Source: Tritonibacter multivorans | GTDB taxonomy: Bacteria; Pseudomonadota; Alphaproteobacteria; Rhodobacterales; Rhodobacteraceae | Direction of reading: 5' to 3' | Length of the DNA stretch: 64,000 bases | NCBI RefSeq assembly: GCF_001458415.1 | Contig: NZ_CYSD01000021.1 | Location: forward strand, 124,001 to 188,000 | The notes under the pieces: generated by a model | What the model was told of the DNA's origin: nothing | Seen by the model: the letters and a program-made list of their open reading frames with translations, nothing else | Database searches by the model: none | Position numbers and translations under genes: made by a program | Shown here: positions 36,131 to 44,855 of the stretch, piece by piece | Position numbering within the stretch: the first letter of the stretch is position 1 | Layout: each line of letters starts with the position of its first letter

Positions 36131-37642
36131 TTACCCTTGCGTCTCGACCGCATTCCCGGCGCTGGCGGCCTGGATGAGGTTCTCTGTTGTCAGTTCTGCA
36201 CCCGTGAGCTGCCCGGCGATCTCGCCCTGGCTGAACACAACTGCACGGTGGCACACCGTGGCCACTTCTTCAAAATCGGTAGAAACAATGATGATCCCCA
36301 GACCATCCTCCATCGCCTTGTTCAAAAGCGCATAGATCTCGGCCTTGGCGCCCACATCGACGCCCGCTGTGGGGTCTTCGCAAATCAGCAGTTCGCGGCC
36401 GGTCTCCAGCCAACGGCCAATGACCACCTTCTGCTGATTGCCGCCCGACAGCGATTCAATCGCCATGCTCTGATCATTGGGCGACAACGCCACCCGCGCG
36501 CCAATCTCTTCGGCCAGGGCACTTTCGTCACTGGGGCTGAGGAAGGAAAACAGCGACCGGCCCACGGCGGCAGGGTTCAAAAAGGTGTTTTCCCGAATGC
36601 TCAGCGACATGGCCACCGACTCTTCGGTGCGGTCGCGGGCCACAAGGCCAATACCGGACTGCAACGCGGACCGGGGGGAGGCCAAATCCGGCGTCTTGCC
36701 GTTCAGGGTCACGGTGCCTTCAAACGCCTTCGCGCCAAACAGCGCGCGGGACACGTCTTCGTGCCCTGCCCCGCGCAGACCAACCAGTCCCACAATCTCT
36801 TGGCTGTGCAGGTCAAAACTCACCGGCCCGGTTGCCCCCACCGACAGATCGCGCACCTGCAGGATTGGCGCGCCCTGCTCAGTGGTGGATTTCATCACCT
36901 GCCGCGTCTTGCGCCCCACGATCATATAGACCAGCTCTTCCGGTGTGGTGTGTTCAATGCTGCGCAGGCCAACCAGTTCGCCGTCGCGCAGAACCGCCAC
37001 CCGATCCGCGATCTGGAAAATCTCGTCCAGACGGTGCGAGACATAGATCATCCCTACCCCTTGCTCTTTCAGCGGACGCAGGGCGGCGAACAATCGCTCC
37101 ACCTCATCTGCAGGCAAAGAGGCCGTGGGTTCGTCCAGCACCAGAAAATCGCAATCCACCGCCAGCGCACGGGCAATCGCCACCAGCGACTTTTCGGTGC
37201 GCGACAGGTCCTGAACACGGGTTGTCGGATCAAAGTCACAGCCCACCTTGGCCAAGGCTTTGCGGGCGAACTCTTCGACCTGGCCCCAGCGGATCATGCC
37301 GGACTGGCGCGCGTATCCCAGCGCCAGCGCCATGTTTTCCGCCACGGTCATCCATTCGATCATGCCAAGGTCTTGGTGGATGAAAGCCACCGACTGGCGC
37401 TCTCCAAACCCGCCGGGGCGATGTTCGTAAGGGGTGCCATTGATCAACACCCGGCCCTCATCGGCCTTGTGGATCCCGCCAAGGATCTTGATCAGCGTCG
37501 ATTTCCCGGCGCCGTTTTCCCCCAACAGGGCCACAATTTCCCCGGGTTCGACATTCAATGACACATCCCGCAGCGCATAGGTGCCGCCGAAGTGCTTTTT
37601 GATGCCGTCAAAAAACAGATTGTTCTGCGTTGTCGTCAGCAC
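36131..37642 (-). CDS. Sugar ABC transporter ATPase, RbsA type (tandem domains, system 2)
   Basis: About 503 residues if translation begins at the GTG at 37642, which has GGAGGAGGA 4-6 nt upstream; the ATG at 37672 has GGGAGG only 1 nt away and is less likely. Two nucleotide-binding domains are present. The first has GENGAGKST, LSRTEKSLVAIARAL and FLVLDEPTASLP. The second has a degenerate Walker A (GLRGAGHED) and LSGGNQQKVVIGRWL. This asymmetry is normal for RbsA. First gene of a six-gene operon carrying two complete importers. Confidence 0.91.
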   Translation of the reverse strand: MLTTTQNNLFFDGIKKHFGGTYALRDVSLNVEPGEIVALLGENGAGKSTLIKILGGIHKADEGRVLINGTPYEHRPGGFGERQSVAFIHQDLGMIEWMTVAENMALALGYARQSGMIRWGQVEEFARKALAKVGCDFDPTTRVQDLSRTEKSLVAIARALAVDCDFLVLDEPTASLPADEVERLFAALRPLKEQGVGMIYVSHRLDEIFQIADRVAVLRDGELVGLRSIEHTTPEELVYMIVGRKTRQVMKSTTEQGAPILQVRDLSVGATGPVSFDLHSQEIVGLVGLRGAGHEDVSRALFGAKAFEGTVTLNGKTPDLASPRSALQSGIGLVARDRTEESVAMSLSIRENTFLNPAAVGRSLFSFLSPSDESALAEEIGARVALSPNDQSMAIESLSGGNQQKVVIGRWLETGRELLICEDPTAGVDVGAKAEIYALLNKAMEDGLGIIIVSTDFEEVATVCHRAVVFSQGEIAGQLTGAELTTENLIQAASAGNAVETQG

Positions 37643-37691
37643 AACGTCCTCCTCCGAATTCGGGTCCTCCATGCCTCCCAACATGTGTTGA

Positions 37692-37760
37692 GTTACCCGT
37701 AACGTTACGTTAGCATTCGACGGGAGCCACAATAAGTCAACAAAAAACGTTACCCGTAAC
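37692..37760. promoter_or_regulatory. Paired LacI-type operators in the divergent promoter
   Basis: GTTACCCGTAAC occurs at 37692-37703 and again at 37749-37760, 57 bp apart. The 12-mer is symmetric except for the two central bases. A perfect palindrome CGTAACGTTACG (37698-37709) overlaps the first. The region separates the importer operon from the LacI gene at 37789, so one regulator could control both. Confidence 0.87.
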
Positions 37761-37788
37761 GTAAGCCTGAAAAAACACTGAAACACCG

Positions 37789-38805
37789 ATGAAAAACAAG
37801 CAAGTAAGCCTCGCCGAAGTTGCCCGCGCCGCAGGTGTCTCCAAAATGACGGCCAGCCGGGTTTTGCGGGATGAGGGTGGTTTTTCCGAGAAAACCCGCA
37901 CCAAAGTCATGGCCGAGGTAGACCGTCTTGGCTACTTGCCGAATCGATTGGCGACGGTGTTTGCCGGTGATCAAAAGACCACATTTGTGGGTGTTTCCAT
38001 TCCCGAACTCGGCAATGAGATCTTTGCGCAGGTTCTTGAAGGCATCGACCGCAAGCTGGTGGCCTTTGGCCATCAGTCGGTGCTGGGGCTGACCGAACAC
38101 GCGCTCGAGAACGAAGAGAAGTGGATTGAGACGGTTCTGTCTTGGCAGCCCGCCGGGCTGATCGTCACGGGCCGGTCGCACACCCCGCGCGCGGTGCAGA
38201 TGCTGCGCAACTCGGGCCTGCCGGTGGTGGAGCTGTGGGATTTCAACTCTGCCCCTTTGGACATGTGTGTGGGCCTCAACCATTTTGACAGCGGCTATTC
38301 CATGGGGCGCTATCTGGCGACCAATGGCTACCGAAAATTTGCCTATATCGGCACCTCGCATCACTCTGCCAATGCCGCCAGCTCTCGGTTGGCAGGCTAT
38401 ACAAAGGCCATCGAAGATGCGGGTGGCACGCTGATCAAACAGCTGCAACTGCGCGACGCACCCGGTTTTTACCCCGGTTACTATGGCACCGAACAGCTGC
38501 TGGCCTCGGGCGAAGAGGCCGAGGTGATCTTTTACCAGAACGACAATATGGCCGTCGGTGGCTATGAGTATTGCAAGAAAAAGGGCCTGTCGGTGCCGGA
38601 TGATATTGGCATTGCAGGCTGGGGGGATCTTCCGATTGCCTCGATCCAGCCCTATCGGCTGACCTCGATTTCGGTGCCACATCTGAAGATTGGCCAGCAG
38701 GCGGCGGAACTGATGCTGTCGCGGATCGCCGGGCAGCCGATGGTGTCGACCAAGGACGTGGGCTTTCGCCTGATCCCCGGCACCACCGTACAGAAGGCCC
38801 CCTAA
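37789..38805 (+). CDS. LacI-family transcriptional regulator (GntR-like)
   Basis: 338 residues. Helix-turn-helix SLAEVARAAGVSKMTASRVL, hinge region LPNRLATVFAGDQKT, and an effector-binding domain (GVSIPELGNEIFAQVLEGID). Divergent from the double Rbs-type importer operon and separated from it by paired GTTACCCGTAAC sites. It probably represses that operon and itself until a sugar ligand binds. Confidence 0.93.
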   Translation: MKNKQVSLAEVARAAGVSKMTASRVLRDEGGFSEKTRTKVMAEVDRLGYLPNRLATVFAGDQKTTFVGVSIPELGNEIFAQVLEGIDRKLVAFGHQSVLGLTEHALENEEKWIETVLSWQPAGLIVTGRSHTPRAVQMLRNSGLPVVELWDFNSAPLDMCVGLNHFDSGYSMGRYLATNGYRKFAYIGTSHHSANAASSRLAGYTKAIEDAGGTLIKQLQLRDAPGFYPGYYGTEQLLASGEEAEVIFYQNDNMAVGGYEYCKKKGLSVPDDIGIAGWGDLPIASIQPYRLTSISVPHLKIGQQAAELMLSRIAGQPMVSTKDVGFRLIPGTTVQKAP

Positions 38806-38835
38806 AGGGCCTCCTGCGGTCTATCTTCCAGACCT
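38795..38835. terminator. Stem-loops between convergent genes
   Basis: AGGCCC/GGGCCT (38795-38812) overlaps the LacI stop, and GGTCT/AGACC (38818-38834) follows directly. Both are short but sit between two convergent genes only 29 bp apart. Function as a terminator is likely but the T-runs are weak. Confidence 0.5.
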
Positions 38836-40121
38836 TAGTCTTTGGGCGCGTGCGGCAGCACCAGGTTCAGAACCAGACCGGCCACCCCAGCCAGACCAAT
38901 GCCCGCGAGCGAAAAGCCTTCGCCAAAGGACAGGGTCAGACCGCCCAGCCCCAGCACGAGGATGGTGGAGGCAATCACCATATTGCGCGGCTCTTGCAGC
39001 TGATCGCCGATCTTTGCGACCACGGACATGCCGATGACGGTGACCATACCAAACAGCAGCACCATAATGCCGCCCATGACCGGCATCGGGATGGTGCCCA
39101 GCGCACCGCCCAGCTTGCCCACGAACGACAGCGCAATCGCAAAGATCGCAGCCCAAGTCATGATCGCCGGGTTAAAGGCGCGGGTCAGGGTAACGGCACC
39201 GGTGACCTCGGAATAGGTGGTGTTCGGCGGCCCGCCCAGCAGACCCGCAGCCGTGGTCGCCAGACCATCGCCGAGCATGGTGTTCTGAATGCCGGGCTTT
39301 TTCAGGTAGTCCTTCTTGGTCACATTGCCGATCGCCAGAATATCCCCGAAATGTTCAATCGCAGGCGCAATCGCCACGGGCAGGATGAACAGAATGGCGG
39401 CGAGGTTGAATTCAGGGCGGACAAATTCCGGCACCGCAAACCACGGCGCATCCGCCAGACCGCCTGTGTTGATCAGGCTTTCGCCGGTGATCAACCCAAT
39501 GACCACAGCCGCGACATAGCCCGCAACAATGCCCGCAAGGATTGGCACAATCCGCATAATGCCACGGCCAAGGATCGCTGTCAGCATGGTGGTGCCCAGC
39601 GCAATTGCCGCCAGTAGCATGGCGATCCCGCGCGGCATGATCTGCGTATCACCGGCCAGACCAGTGGACATATTGACCGCAACCGGCGCCAGCGACAGGC
39701 CGATGATCATGATCACCGGGCCAACCACAACGGGCGGCAGGTATTTGTGCAGGAAACCACTGCCCCAGATCCGCACCGCAAAGCTGAGCGCGACATAGAG
39801 CAGGCCCGCCGCCGCCAGACCGCCGGTGGTCGCCGGAAGACCCCAAGTCTGCACGCCGTAAATGATCGGCGCAATAAAGGCGAAAGACGACGCCAGAAAC
39901 ACCGGCACCTGTCCGCGTGTCACGATCTGAAAGATCAACGTACCAAGGCCAGCGGTGAACAGCGCCACACTGGCATCCAGACCTGTCAGGATCGGCACCA
40001 GCACCAGCGCGCCAAAGGCCACAAACAGCATCTGCGCCCCGGCAAGCGCCTGGCCTGCGCCAAATTTATAGTCGGTTTCCGAAGGTGCGATGCCTGCACC
40101 CTCTTCTTTCAAAGCGGTCAT
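38835..40121 (-). CDS. uraA: Uracil/xanthine permease (NCS2 family, UraA-like)
   Basis: 428 residues, about 12-14 membrane segments. NCS2 hallmarks: GADASVALFTAGLGTLIF-like helix, VVGPVIMIIGLSLAPVAVN, the substrate-binding helix AIAPAIEHFGDI with the conserved Glu, and LGGPPNTTYSEVTGAVTLTRAFNP with the second conserved Glu. These match UraA-type uracil:proton symporters more than purine-specific members. It is transcribed alone. Confidence 0.87.
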   Translation of the reverse strand: MTALKEEGAGIAPSETDYKFGAGQALAGAQMLFVAFGALVLVPILTGLDASVALFTAGLGTLIFQIVTRGQVPVFLASSFAFIAPIIYGVQTWGLPATTGGLAAAGLLYVALSFAVRIWGSGFLHKYLPPVVVGPVIMIIGLSLAPVAVNMSTGLAGDTQIMPRGIAMLLAAIALGTTMLTAILGRGIMRIVPILAGIVAGYVAAVVIGLITGESLINTGGLADAPWFAVPEFVRPEFNLAAILFILPVAIAPAIEHFGDILAIGNVTKKDYLKKPGIQNTMLGDGLATTAAGLLGGPPNTTYSEVTGAVTLTRAFNPAIMTWAAIFAIALSFVGKLGGALGTIPMPVMGGIMVLLFGMVTVIGMSVVAKIGDQLQEPRNMVIASTILVLGLGGLTLSFGEGFSLAGIGLAGVAGLVLNLVLPHAPKD

Positions 40122-40304
40122 TATTTCAGTGTCCCTGTTGGTTTTTTATGTCCGTTCAAATCAACGAACTCTTGCAGCCTGTAAACCCAAAAGAAAAAGA
40201 GCGCATGCTCTGCAACGCGCCCTGTCTAAAACCTCGGGTGTGCTTTTGCCCCGCCCTTCTGCGACAGCTGCTTTTCCAACAGCGACCTCTGCGCTTGGCG
40301 ATGC

Positions 40305-42815
40305 TCAGGCCACCTGCATCGCCCGAAGATCCCGACGCGTCAGGGCGTGGCGCGCCAGACCACCATAGACATGCGCGACATGCGCGCGGCCATGGTCGCC
40401 AACCAGACCATGCACCGCGACAAGTTCCGGGAACAAAGCAAACAGTTCGCGTTTGTCTGCGCGCGACAGGCCAAGCACAGCTTCGGGGCCGGGCCAGAAA
40501 GTCTCTGTTGCGACCCCTTCGGCAAAGACCACCTCGTGCTGTTCTGTCATCAGGTGCACATAGGTCACGCCCTCTTCGCCCTCGTGCTGATGGCAACCGG
40601 GATCAATATCTGCCAGCAGCTTGGCCGACACAAATGTCTCGCCCAAAGGTGTGGCCACTGTCGCAGCCTGCCCAAGGACTTGCCGCCCGGCCACCAGCCG
40701 GTGCTGCGGAGACAGAAGCATTGGACGTTCGGGCGACACAAAACCCCCCGGCAGCACATAATAAGGGCGCAAATGCGGACGTGCCTGCAAGTCTGATGCC
40801 GACAGACTGCGCTGGCCGGTCCAGATCACAGGTTGATACCCATTGTCGGCGGTCTGCACCAAATCTCCGACCCGGATCTGGCCTGCGGGAACCGCGCCGC
40901 GCGCCGTTGCGATCCGAACATCCGGTGTAAAACAGGGGATCCCTGCCGCGAAAAGCTGTGGTGCAGTGTTGATCTGGTTGGGGGCAACGCCTTCCAGCAC
41001 CAGCTGCTCTCCGCTCGGGAACGACAACAGGGCATTGCCGGACCCATCATCGGTGACGCTCACATCCCAGGCGCGGATCGCGCCAGCTGGACCGGTGCCG
41101 CCAATCAGATCAGACACATCCAGCTGGTCATTGAAGAACCCATTGGCGTCATCATCACCAAGGTCAAAGTCGCTCACCGTATCGGCCCCACCTGCGGCGG
41201 TCAGGATCAGGTCGTCATACCCGGCGCCACTGGTGATGGAGTCATCGCCCGCGCCAAAGGTCACCGTGTCGTCCCCCGCGCCGGCATCTATCGTGACACC
41301 GGCACTGTCCGAGGACGCATCGACCACATCCGCCTGATCCGTCAGATCCAGCGCTTCGATTTCCGAGAATGTGACCGTGTCGGCCCCATCGGTGATCGTG
41401 CCGGCCTCGTCACCCGAATACGTGACCGTGACGCCTGTCGTCACCGCCGTCAGGTCAACGGTGTCGAAATCGGTTCCGGCCTCACCACCTTCCAGCGTGT
41501 CATTGCCAAAACTGTCTTCGATTTGAAAGGTATCGGCGTCGGCTTCACCGTACATCAGATCCGCGCCCTCGCCGCCGATCAGCAGGTCGTTGTCATTGCC
41601 GCCATAGAGCGTGTCTGCGCCATCACCGCCATCCAGCGTGTCATTGCCATCGGTCGCAACAATGCTGTCATTGCCAACCCCGCCCACAAGGCTGTCGTCC
41701 CCTGCAGAGTTCTGAAGCGTATCGTCACCTTCACCGCCGATCAGCGTGTCATTGCCCAGCCCCGTGGTCAGAAAGTCGTCGCCTGCCCCACCTTCGATAT
41801 AGTCGTCGCCATCGCCGCCGGCGATGGTGTCAGCCCCCTCACCGCCCAAAAGCGTGTCAGCCCCTTCGCCGCCGTCCAGGCTGTCGTCGCCATCCCCGCC
41901 TTCCATACTGTCATTGCCATCATCGCCGGACAGCACATCGTCGCCGCCCTGACCAAAGACCACGTCGTCGCCATCCCCCGCCGAAATCGTGTCAGCCCCC
42001 TGTTCGATCAGGGTTATGACCGGATCATCAATGGTACTGCCAGACAGCGTAAACCCCGCGAGACCAACACGGGTCTGAAGGGTGAACTCGATCGAAGACC
42101 GATCCTCAAACTCGGCCGAGAACCACGCATCCTGATCGGTATAGTCGTTCATCTCCGACCCGGTCGCCGTCACAACCCCATCCACATTTGTGGTTGTCAG
42201 GGAAGAATCCTGTGACAGGCCAAAGCTGGTAAAACTGTTGCCATCCACAATCACCGCTTCGGCGTCGCCATAGCCGCTGTTGTCATCGACGTCATTGAAA
42301 GTCGCGGTAGAATTCAGATAGACCGGATCCCCCGTAACGGGGTCATAGAACTCCAGCCGAAACGTGGCCTGATCGCCCGCTTCATCCCCGGACAAAATGA
42401 TTTCAGCACCAGCCGTATAGCCAAAGCCAACGGACATATCCGCATTGGACTTTTCGACCAGAACCAATTTGCCCCAGACCGAGGTGCCATCGTCCAGCGT
42501 GGCCACATCGCTGAACACCGCATAGTTCCCGGCAGACCCCGTATACCCGTCATGAGACACGCTCTGGATATTGTTGATGTCCAGCACCAGCGAAGAGGCA
42601 TCCTGCCCTTGCGCGAACCCGTCCCCCATGTCGCCATAAACAACGTCATCGCCATCGCCCGCATCGATGACATCATGGCCCTCTTCGCCCGCGACCGTGT
42701 CCGCACCTGCGCCCGCGTCGATGGTATCATCGCCGGTCGAGCCCGCCATATTGTCGTCGCTGTCACTGCCTGTTCTGCTCGCAATAAAGGCGGCAACCCA
42801 ATCGAGAATTCCCAT
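40305..42815 (-). CDS. RTX calcium-binding protein with C-terminal Hint domain
   Basis: 836 residues, very acidic, no Sec signal peptide. Glycine/aspartate nonapeptides (GGxGxDxLx type) occupy residues about 25-65 and 275-460, separated by a beta-rich domain. The Hint (hedgehog/intein) domain begins at CFTPDVRIATARGAVPAGQIRVGDLV (about residue 627) and includes LLSPQHRLV. The final Asn/Cys of splicing inteins is absent, as usual in this Rhodobacteraceae family. Predicted export by type I secretion and Ca2+-dependent folding outside the cell; the Hint domain may self-cleave. No T1SS genes are in the window. Confidence 0.9.
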   Translation of the reverse strand: MGILDWVAAFIASRTGSDSDDNMAGSTGDDTIDAGAGADTVAGEEGHDVIDAGDGDDVVYGDMGDGFAQGQDASSLVLDINNIQSVSHDGYTGSAGNYAVFSDVATLDDGTSVWGKLVLVEKSNADMSVGFGYTAGAEIILSGDEAGDQATFRLEFYDPVTGDPVYLNSTATFNDVDDNSGYGDAEAVIVDGNSFTSFGLSQDSSLTTTNVDGVVTATGSEMNDYTDQDAWFSAEFEDRSSIEFTLQTRVGLAGFTLSGSTIDDPVITLIEQGADTISAGDGDDVVFGQGGDDVLSGDDGNDSMEGGDGDDSLDGGEGADTLLGGEGADTIAGGDGDDYIEGGAGDDFLTTGLGNDTLIGGEGDDTLQNSAGDDSLVGGVGNDSIVATDGNDTLDGGDGADTLYGGNDNDLLIGGEGADLMYGEADADTFQIEDSFGNDTLEGGEAGTDFDTVDLTAVTTGVTVTYSGDEAGTITDGADTVTFSEIEALDLTDQADVVDASSDSAGVTIDAGAGDDTVTFGAGDDSITSGAGYDDLILTAAGGADTVSDFDLGDDDANGFFNDQLDVSDLIGGTGPAGAIRAWDVSVTDDGSGNALLSFPSGEQLVLEGVAPNQINTAPQLFAAGIPCFTPDVRIATARGAVPAGQIRVGDLVQTADNGYQPVIWTGQRSLSASDLQARPHLRPYYVLPGGFVSPERPMLLSPQHRLVAGRQVLGQAATVATPLGETFVSAKLLADIDPGCHQHEGEEGVTYVHLMTEQHEVVFAEGVATETFWPGPEAVLGLSRADKRELFALFPELVAVHGLVGDHGRAHVAHVYGGLARHALTRRDLRAMQVA

Positions 42816-43161
42816 GATTATTCCAAAACTTGTTTAAGCGTGGCCATCAGGCAAAATGACAAAAAACGAGCTAAACACTGATGCGAATCCATCATTCGCG
42901 ACTGTTAAAACAAGGGTTACGCGACACCCGATAAGGAAGGGTAAACTCAAAAGGAAACTTGCATCACATCGGCGTTAAGCGTCCGGAAAGCGCCTGCGCC
43001 GATATCAAGGGGCATTTGCACCGCAGGCTCACCACAGGAAACGCGCACGCGCGGCCTCGGCACCCGGCGATGGCCGGGTCCCGTGCTGGTCCTTTGCTGG
43101 TTCATCTCAGGGCCTGCGCGCGGCTCATCGCCCCCGCGACTGGAAGGTCTGAACCGTCTGT
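42816..43161. other. 346-bp intergenic region upstream of the RTX gene
   Basis: It should hold the RTX gene's promoter and the end of the quaternary-amine operon transcript. A 7-bp GC-rich stem (ACCCGGC 43062-43068 with GCCGGGT 43073-43079) may terminate the latter but lacks a T-run. A 6-bp inverted repeat (GCGAAT/ATTCGC, about 42883-42899) lies closer to the RTX gene. No convincing ORF. Confidence 0.45.
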
Positions 43162-43401
43162 TTAAAACTCAAGAAGCTTTGCACAGCCCCGCGCGGCGAG
43201 CCGCTGGTTCAGGGGCGCGGCCTCTGGCGCGCCCCCTTCCAGTGCAAAAACAAAAGCATGGGTCAGGAAAAAGTTGGCGGCTTCGACATCATCATCCGCC
43301 TCTGCCGTTTCGGCAGCAACAGTGTAAAGCCGCACCAGCTCTGCGATGTCATGATCCGCATGCGCCGCCAGCAGCGCCTGATCCAGTTCATCCCGCTGCA
43401 T
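43162..43401 (-). CDS. Small helical protein of unknown function
   Basis: 79 residues, acidic and Ala-rich, predicted all-helical (ELDQALLAAHADHDIAELVRLYTVAAETAEADDDVEAANFFLTHAFVFALEGG reads like paired TPR-like helices). The ATG follows the dehydrogenase stop by 2 nt and its AAAGG ribosome-binding site lies in the end of that gene, so it is a genuine operon member. I do not recognise a family. Possible assembly or adaptor role for the oxygenase/dehydrogenase cluster. Confidence 0.7.
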   Translation of the reverse strand: MQRDELDQALLAAHADHDIAELVRLYTVAAETAEADDDVEAANFFLTHAFVFALEGGAPEAAPLNQRLAARGCAKLLEF

Positions 43402-43403
43402 GG

Positions 43404-44855
43404 TCAGCCTTTCAGCGAAATGGCGATGTTTTTGGTCCGCACATAGTTAAAGAGCGCCTCCAGCCCTTTTTCGCGGCCAAAGCCAGACTTCCCGACACCG
43501 CCAAAGGGGGTCGAGATGCCCCCGGCGAACCATTCGTTTACAAACACCTGCCCGGCGCGCAGCTTGCGCGCCACACGATGGGACCGTGCCAGATCACGGG
43601 TAAAGATCCCCGCGACCAGACCAAAATCGGTGCCATTGGCCAGCGCAATCGCCTCCGCTTCGGTGTCAAAGGGCGTCATGCAGGTCACAGGGCCAAAGAT
43701 CTCTTCTTGGGCCACCCGGCTTGCGGGGTCCACATCGGCCAGAATGGTCGGCGCCATGAAATACCCCTTGCGATCCAACCGCGCACCGCCGGCCGCAACA
43801 CGGGCGCCGTCCTGACGTGCCGTGGCTGTCAGGGTTTCCACCCGCTCCAGCTGCAGGGCCGAGGCCACAGGTGTCAGATCCGGGTTTTCCAGCCCATGCC
43901 CAACGCTCAGCCCATTTGCCAATTCCGCCGCGCGTGCCACGGCTTCGTCATAGATCGAGCGATGCACCAGCACCCGCGACATGGCCGAACAGACCTGCCC
44001 CGCGTTATAGAAGATCCCGCTTTGCAGGCTGGCAATGAACGTGTCGAGGTTTGCATCCTCAAACACCACCGCCGCGGATTTCCCGCCCAGCTCCATCAGC
44101 GAGGGCGTCACCGGATCAGCCGCCGCGCGCAGGATCGCCTGCCCGGTTGCAACCGACCCCGTGAACACGATCTGATCAACCTCGGAAGACGCCACCAGCT
44201 TGGCACCAATGTCCGACCCCAATCCGTTCAGGATCGAAACGGCCCCTGCGGGCACATCCGCGCGCTCCAGTGCCGTGCCCAGCATCGCCAGACCAATCGG
44301 GTCCAGTTCAGGCGATTTGATAATGGTAGAGTTCCCTGCCGCCATCGACGGCGCCAGCGACCGCGCGGCAATGGACACCGGGAAGTTCCACGGAACGATC
44401 TGCGCCGACACCCCAAAGGGTTCATAGACCGTGTAATCCGCATAATCCGGCCCCAAGGGGATGGATTTGCCTTCGATCTTATCTGCGACACCGCCGTAGT
44501 ATTCAAAATACTGCGCCGCCTCTTCAAATTCATCGCGCGCGGCCTCCAGCGACTTGCCGCTTTCCCGGCACAGGACCTCGCCGCCTTCATCCGCAATGTT
44601 GCGGATCTCTGTCGCGATGCGCTGCATCAGCCGCCCCCGGGCCGAGGGCTGCAAATCCGCCAGATCGCCCCGCTCAAACGAGGCGCGCGCGGCCTCAAGC
44701 GCGGTGGCAACACTGGTCTCACTGGCCTGGGCGCAATCAGCAAAATGCGCCGCATGGCCCGGATCCTCGACCGGGATCACCGCGCCGACATCACCTTCAA
44801 CCCATTGGCCCGCAACAAAATTACGAGCCAGCCCGTCCTTCAGTGCCGCAGTCAT
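43404..44855 (-). CDS. Aldehyde dehydrogenase, candidate malic semialdehyde dehydrogenase
   Basis: 483 residues. NAD-binding region VPWNFPVSIAARSLAPSMAAGNSTIIKSPE, FTGSVATGQAI, catalytic Glu region LELGGKSAAVVFEDANLD, and the catalytic Cys in NAGQVCSAMSRVLV (about residue 288). Its start overlaps the Rieske oxygenase stop by 4 nt. In carnitine monooxygenase clusters the matching enzyme oxidises malic semialdehyde to malate, which fits here. Betaine-aldehyde or another semialdehyde is possible if the oxygenase has a different substrate. Confidence 0.85.
   Translation of the reverse strand: MTAALKDGLARNFVAGQWVEGDVGAVIPVEDPGHAAHFADCAQASETSVATALEAARASFERGDLADLQPSARGRLMQRIATEIRNIADEGGEVLCRESGKSLEAARDEFEEAAQYFEYYGGVADKIEGKSIPLGPDYADYTVYEPFGVSAQIVPWNFPVSIAARSLAPSMAAGNSTIIKSPELDPIGLAMLGTALERADVPAGAVSILNGLGSDIGAKLVASSEVDQIVFTGSVATGQAILRAAADPVTPSLMELGGKSAAVVFEDANLDTFIASLQSGIFYNAGQVCSAMSRVLVHRSIYDEAVARAAELANGLSVGHGLENPDLTPVASALQLERVETLTATARQDGARVAAGGARLDRKGYFMAPTILADVDPASRVAQEEIFGPVTCMTPFDTEAEAIALANGTDFGLVAGIFTRDLARSHRVARKLRAGQVFVNEWFAGGISTPFGGVGKSGFGREKGLEALFNYVRTKNIAISLKG

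Noticed and set aside
35636-37561. 641-codon plus-strand open frame
   Set aside because: Antisense to RbsC/RbsA-type genes with intact motifs; composition is Gln/Arg/His-rich as in other shadows.
36131-37642. Degenerate second Walker A in the RbsA-type ATPase as a damaging mutation
   Set aside because: The second domain of RbsA-type proteins normally has a divergent Walker A.
41540-42010. Regularly spaced short repeats that could suggest a CRISPR array
   Set aside because: They encode Gly/Asp RTX nonapeptides in frame; repeat units vary and there are no unique spacers.
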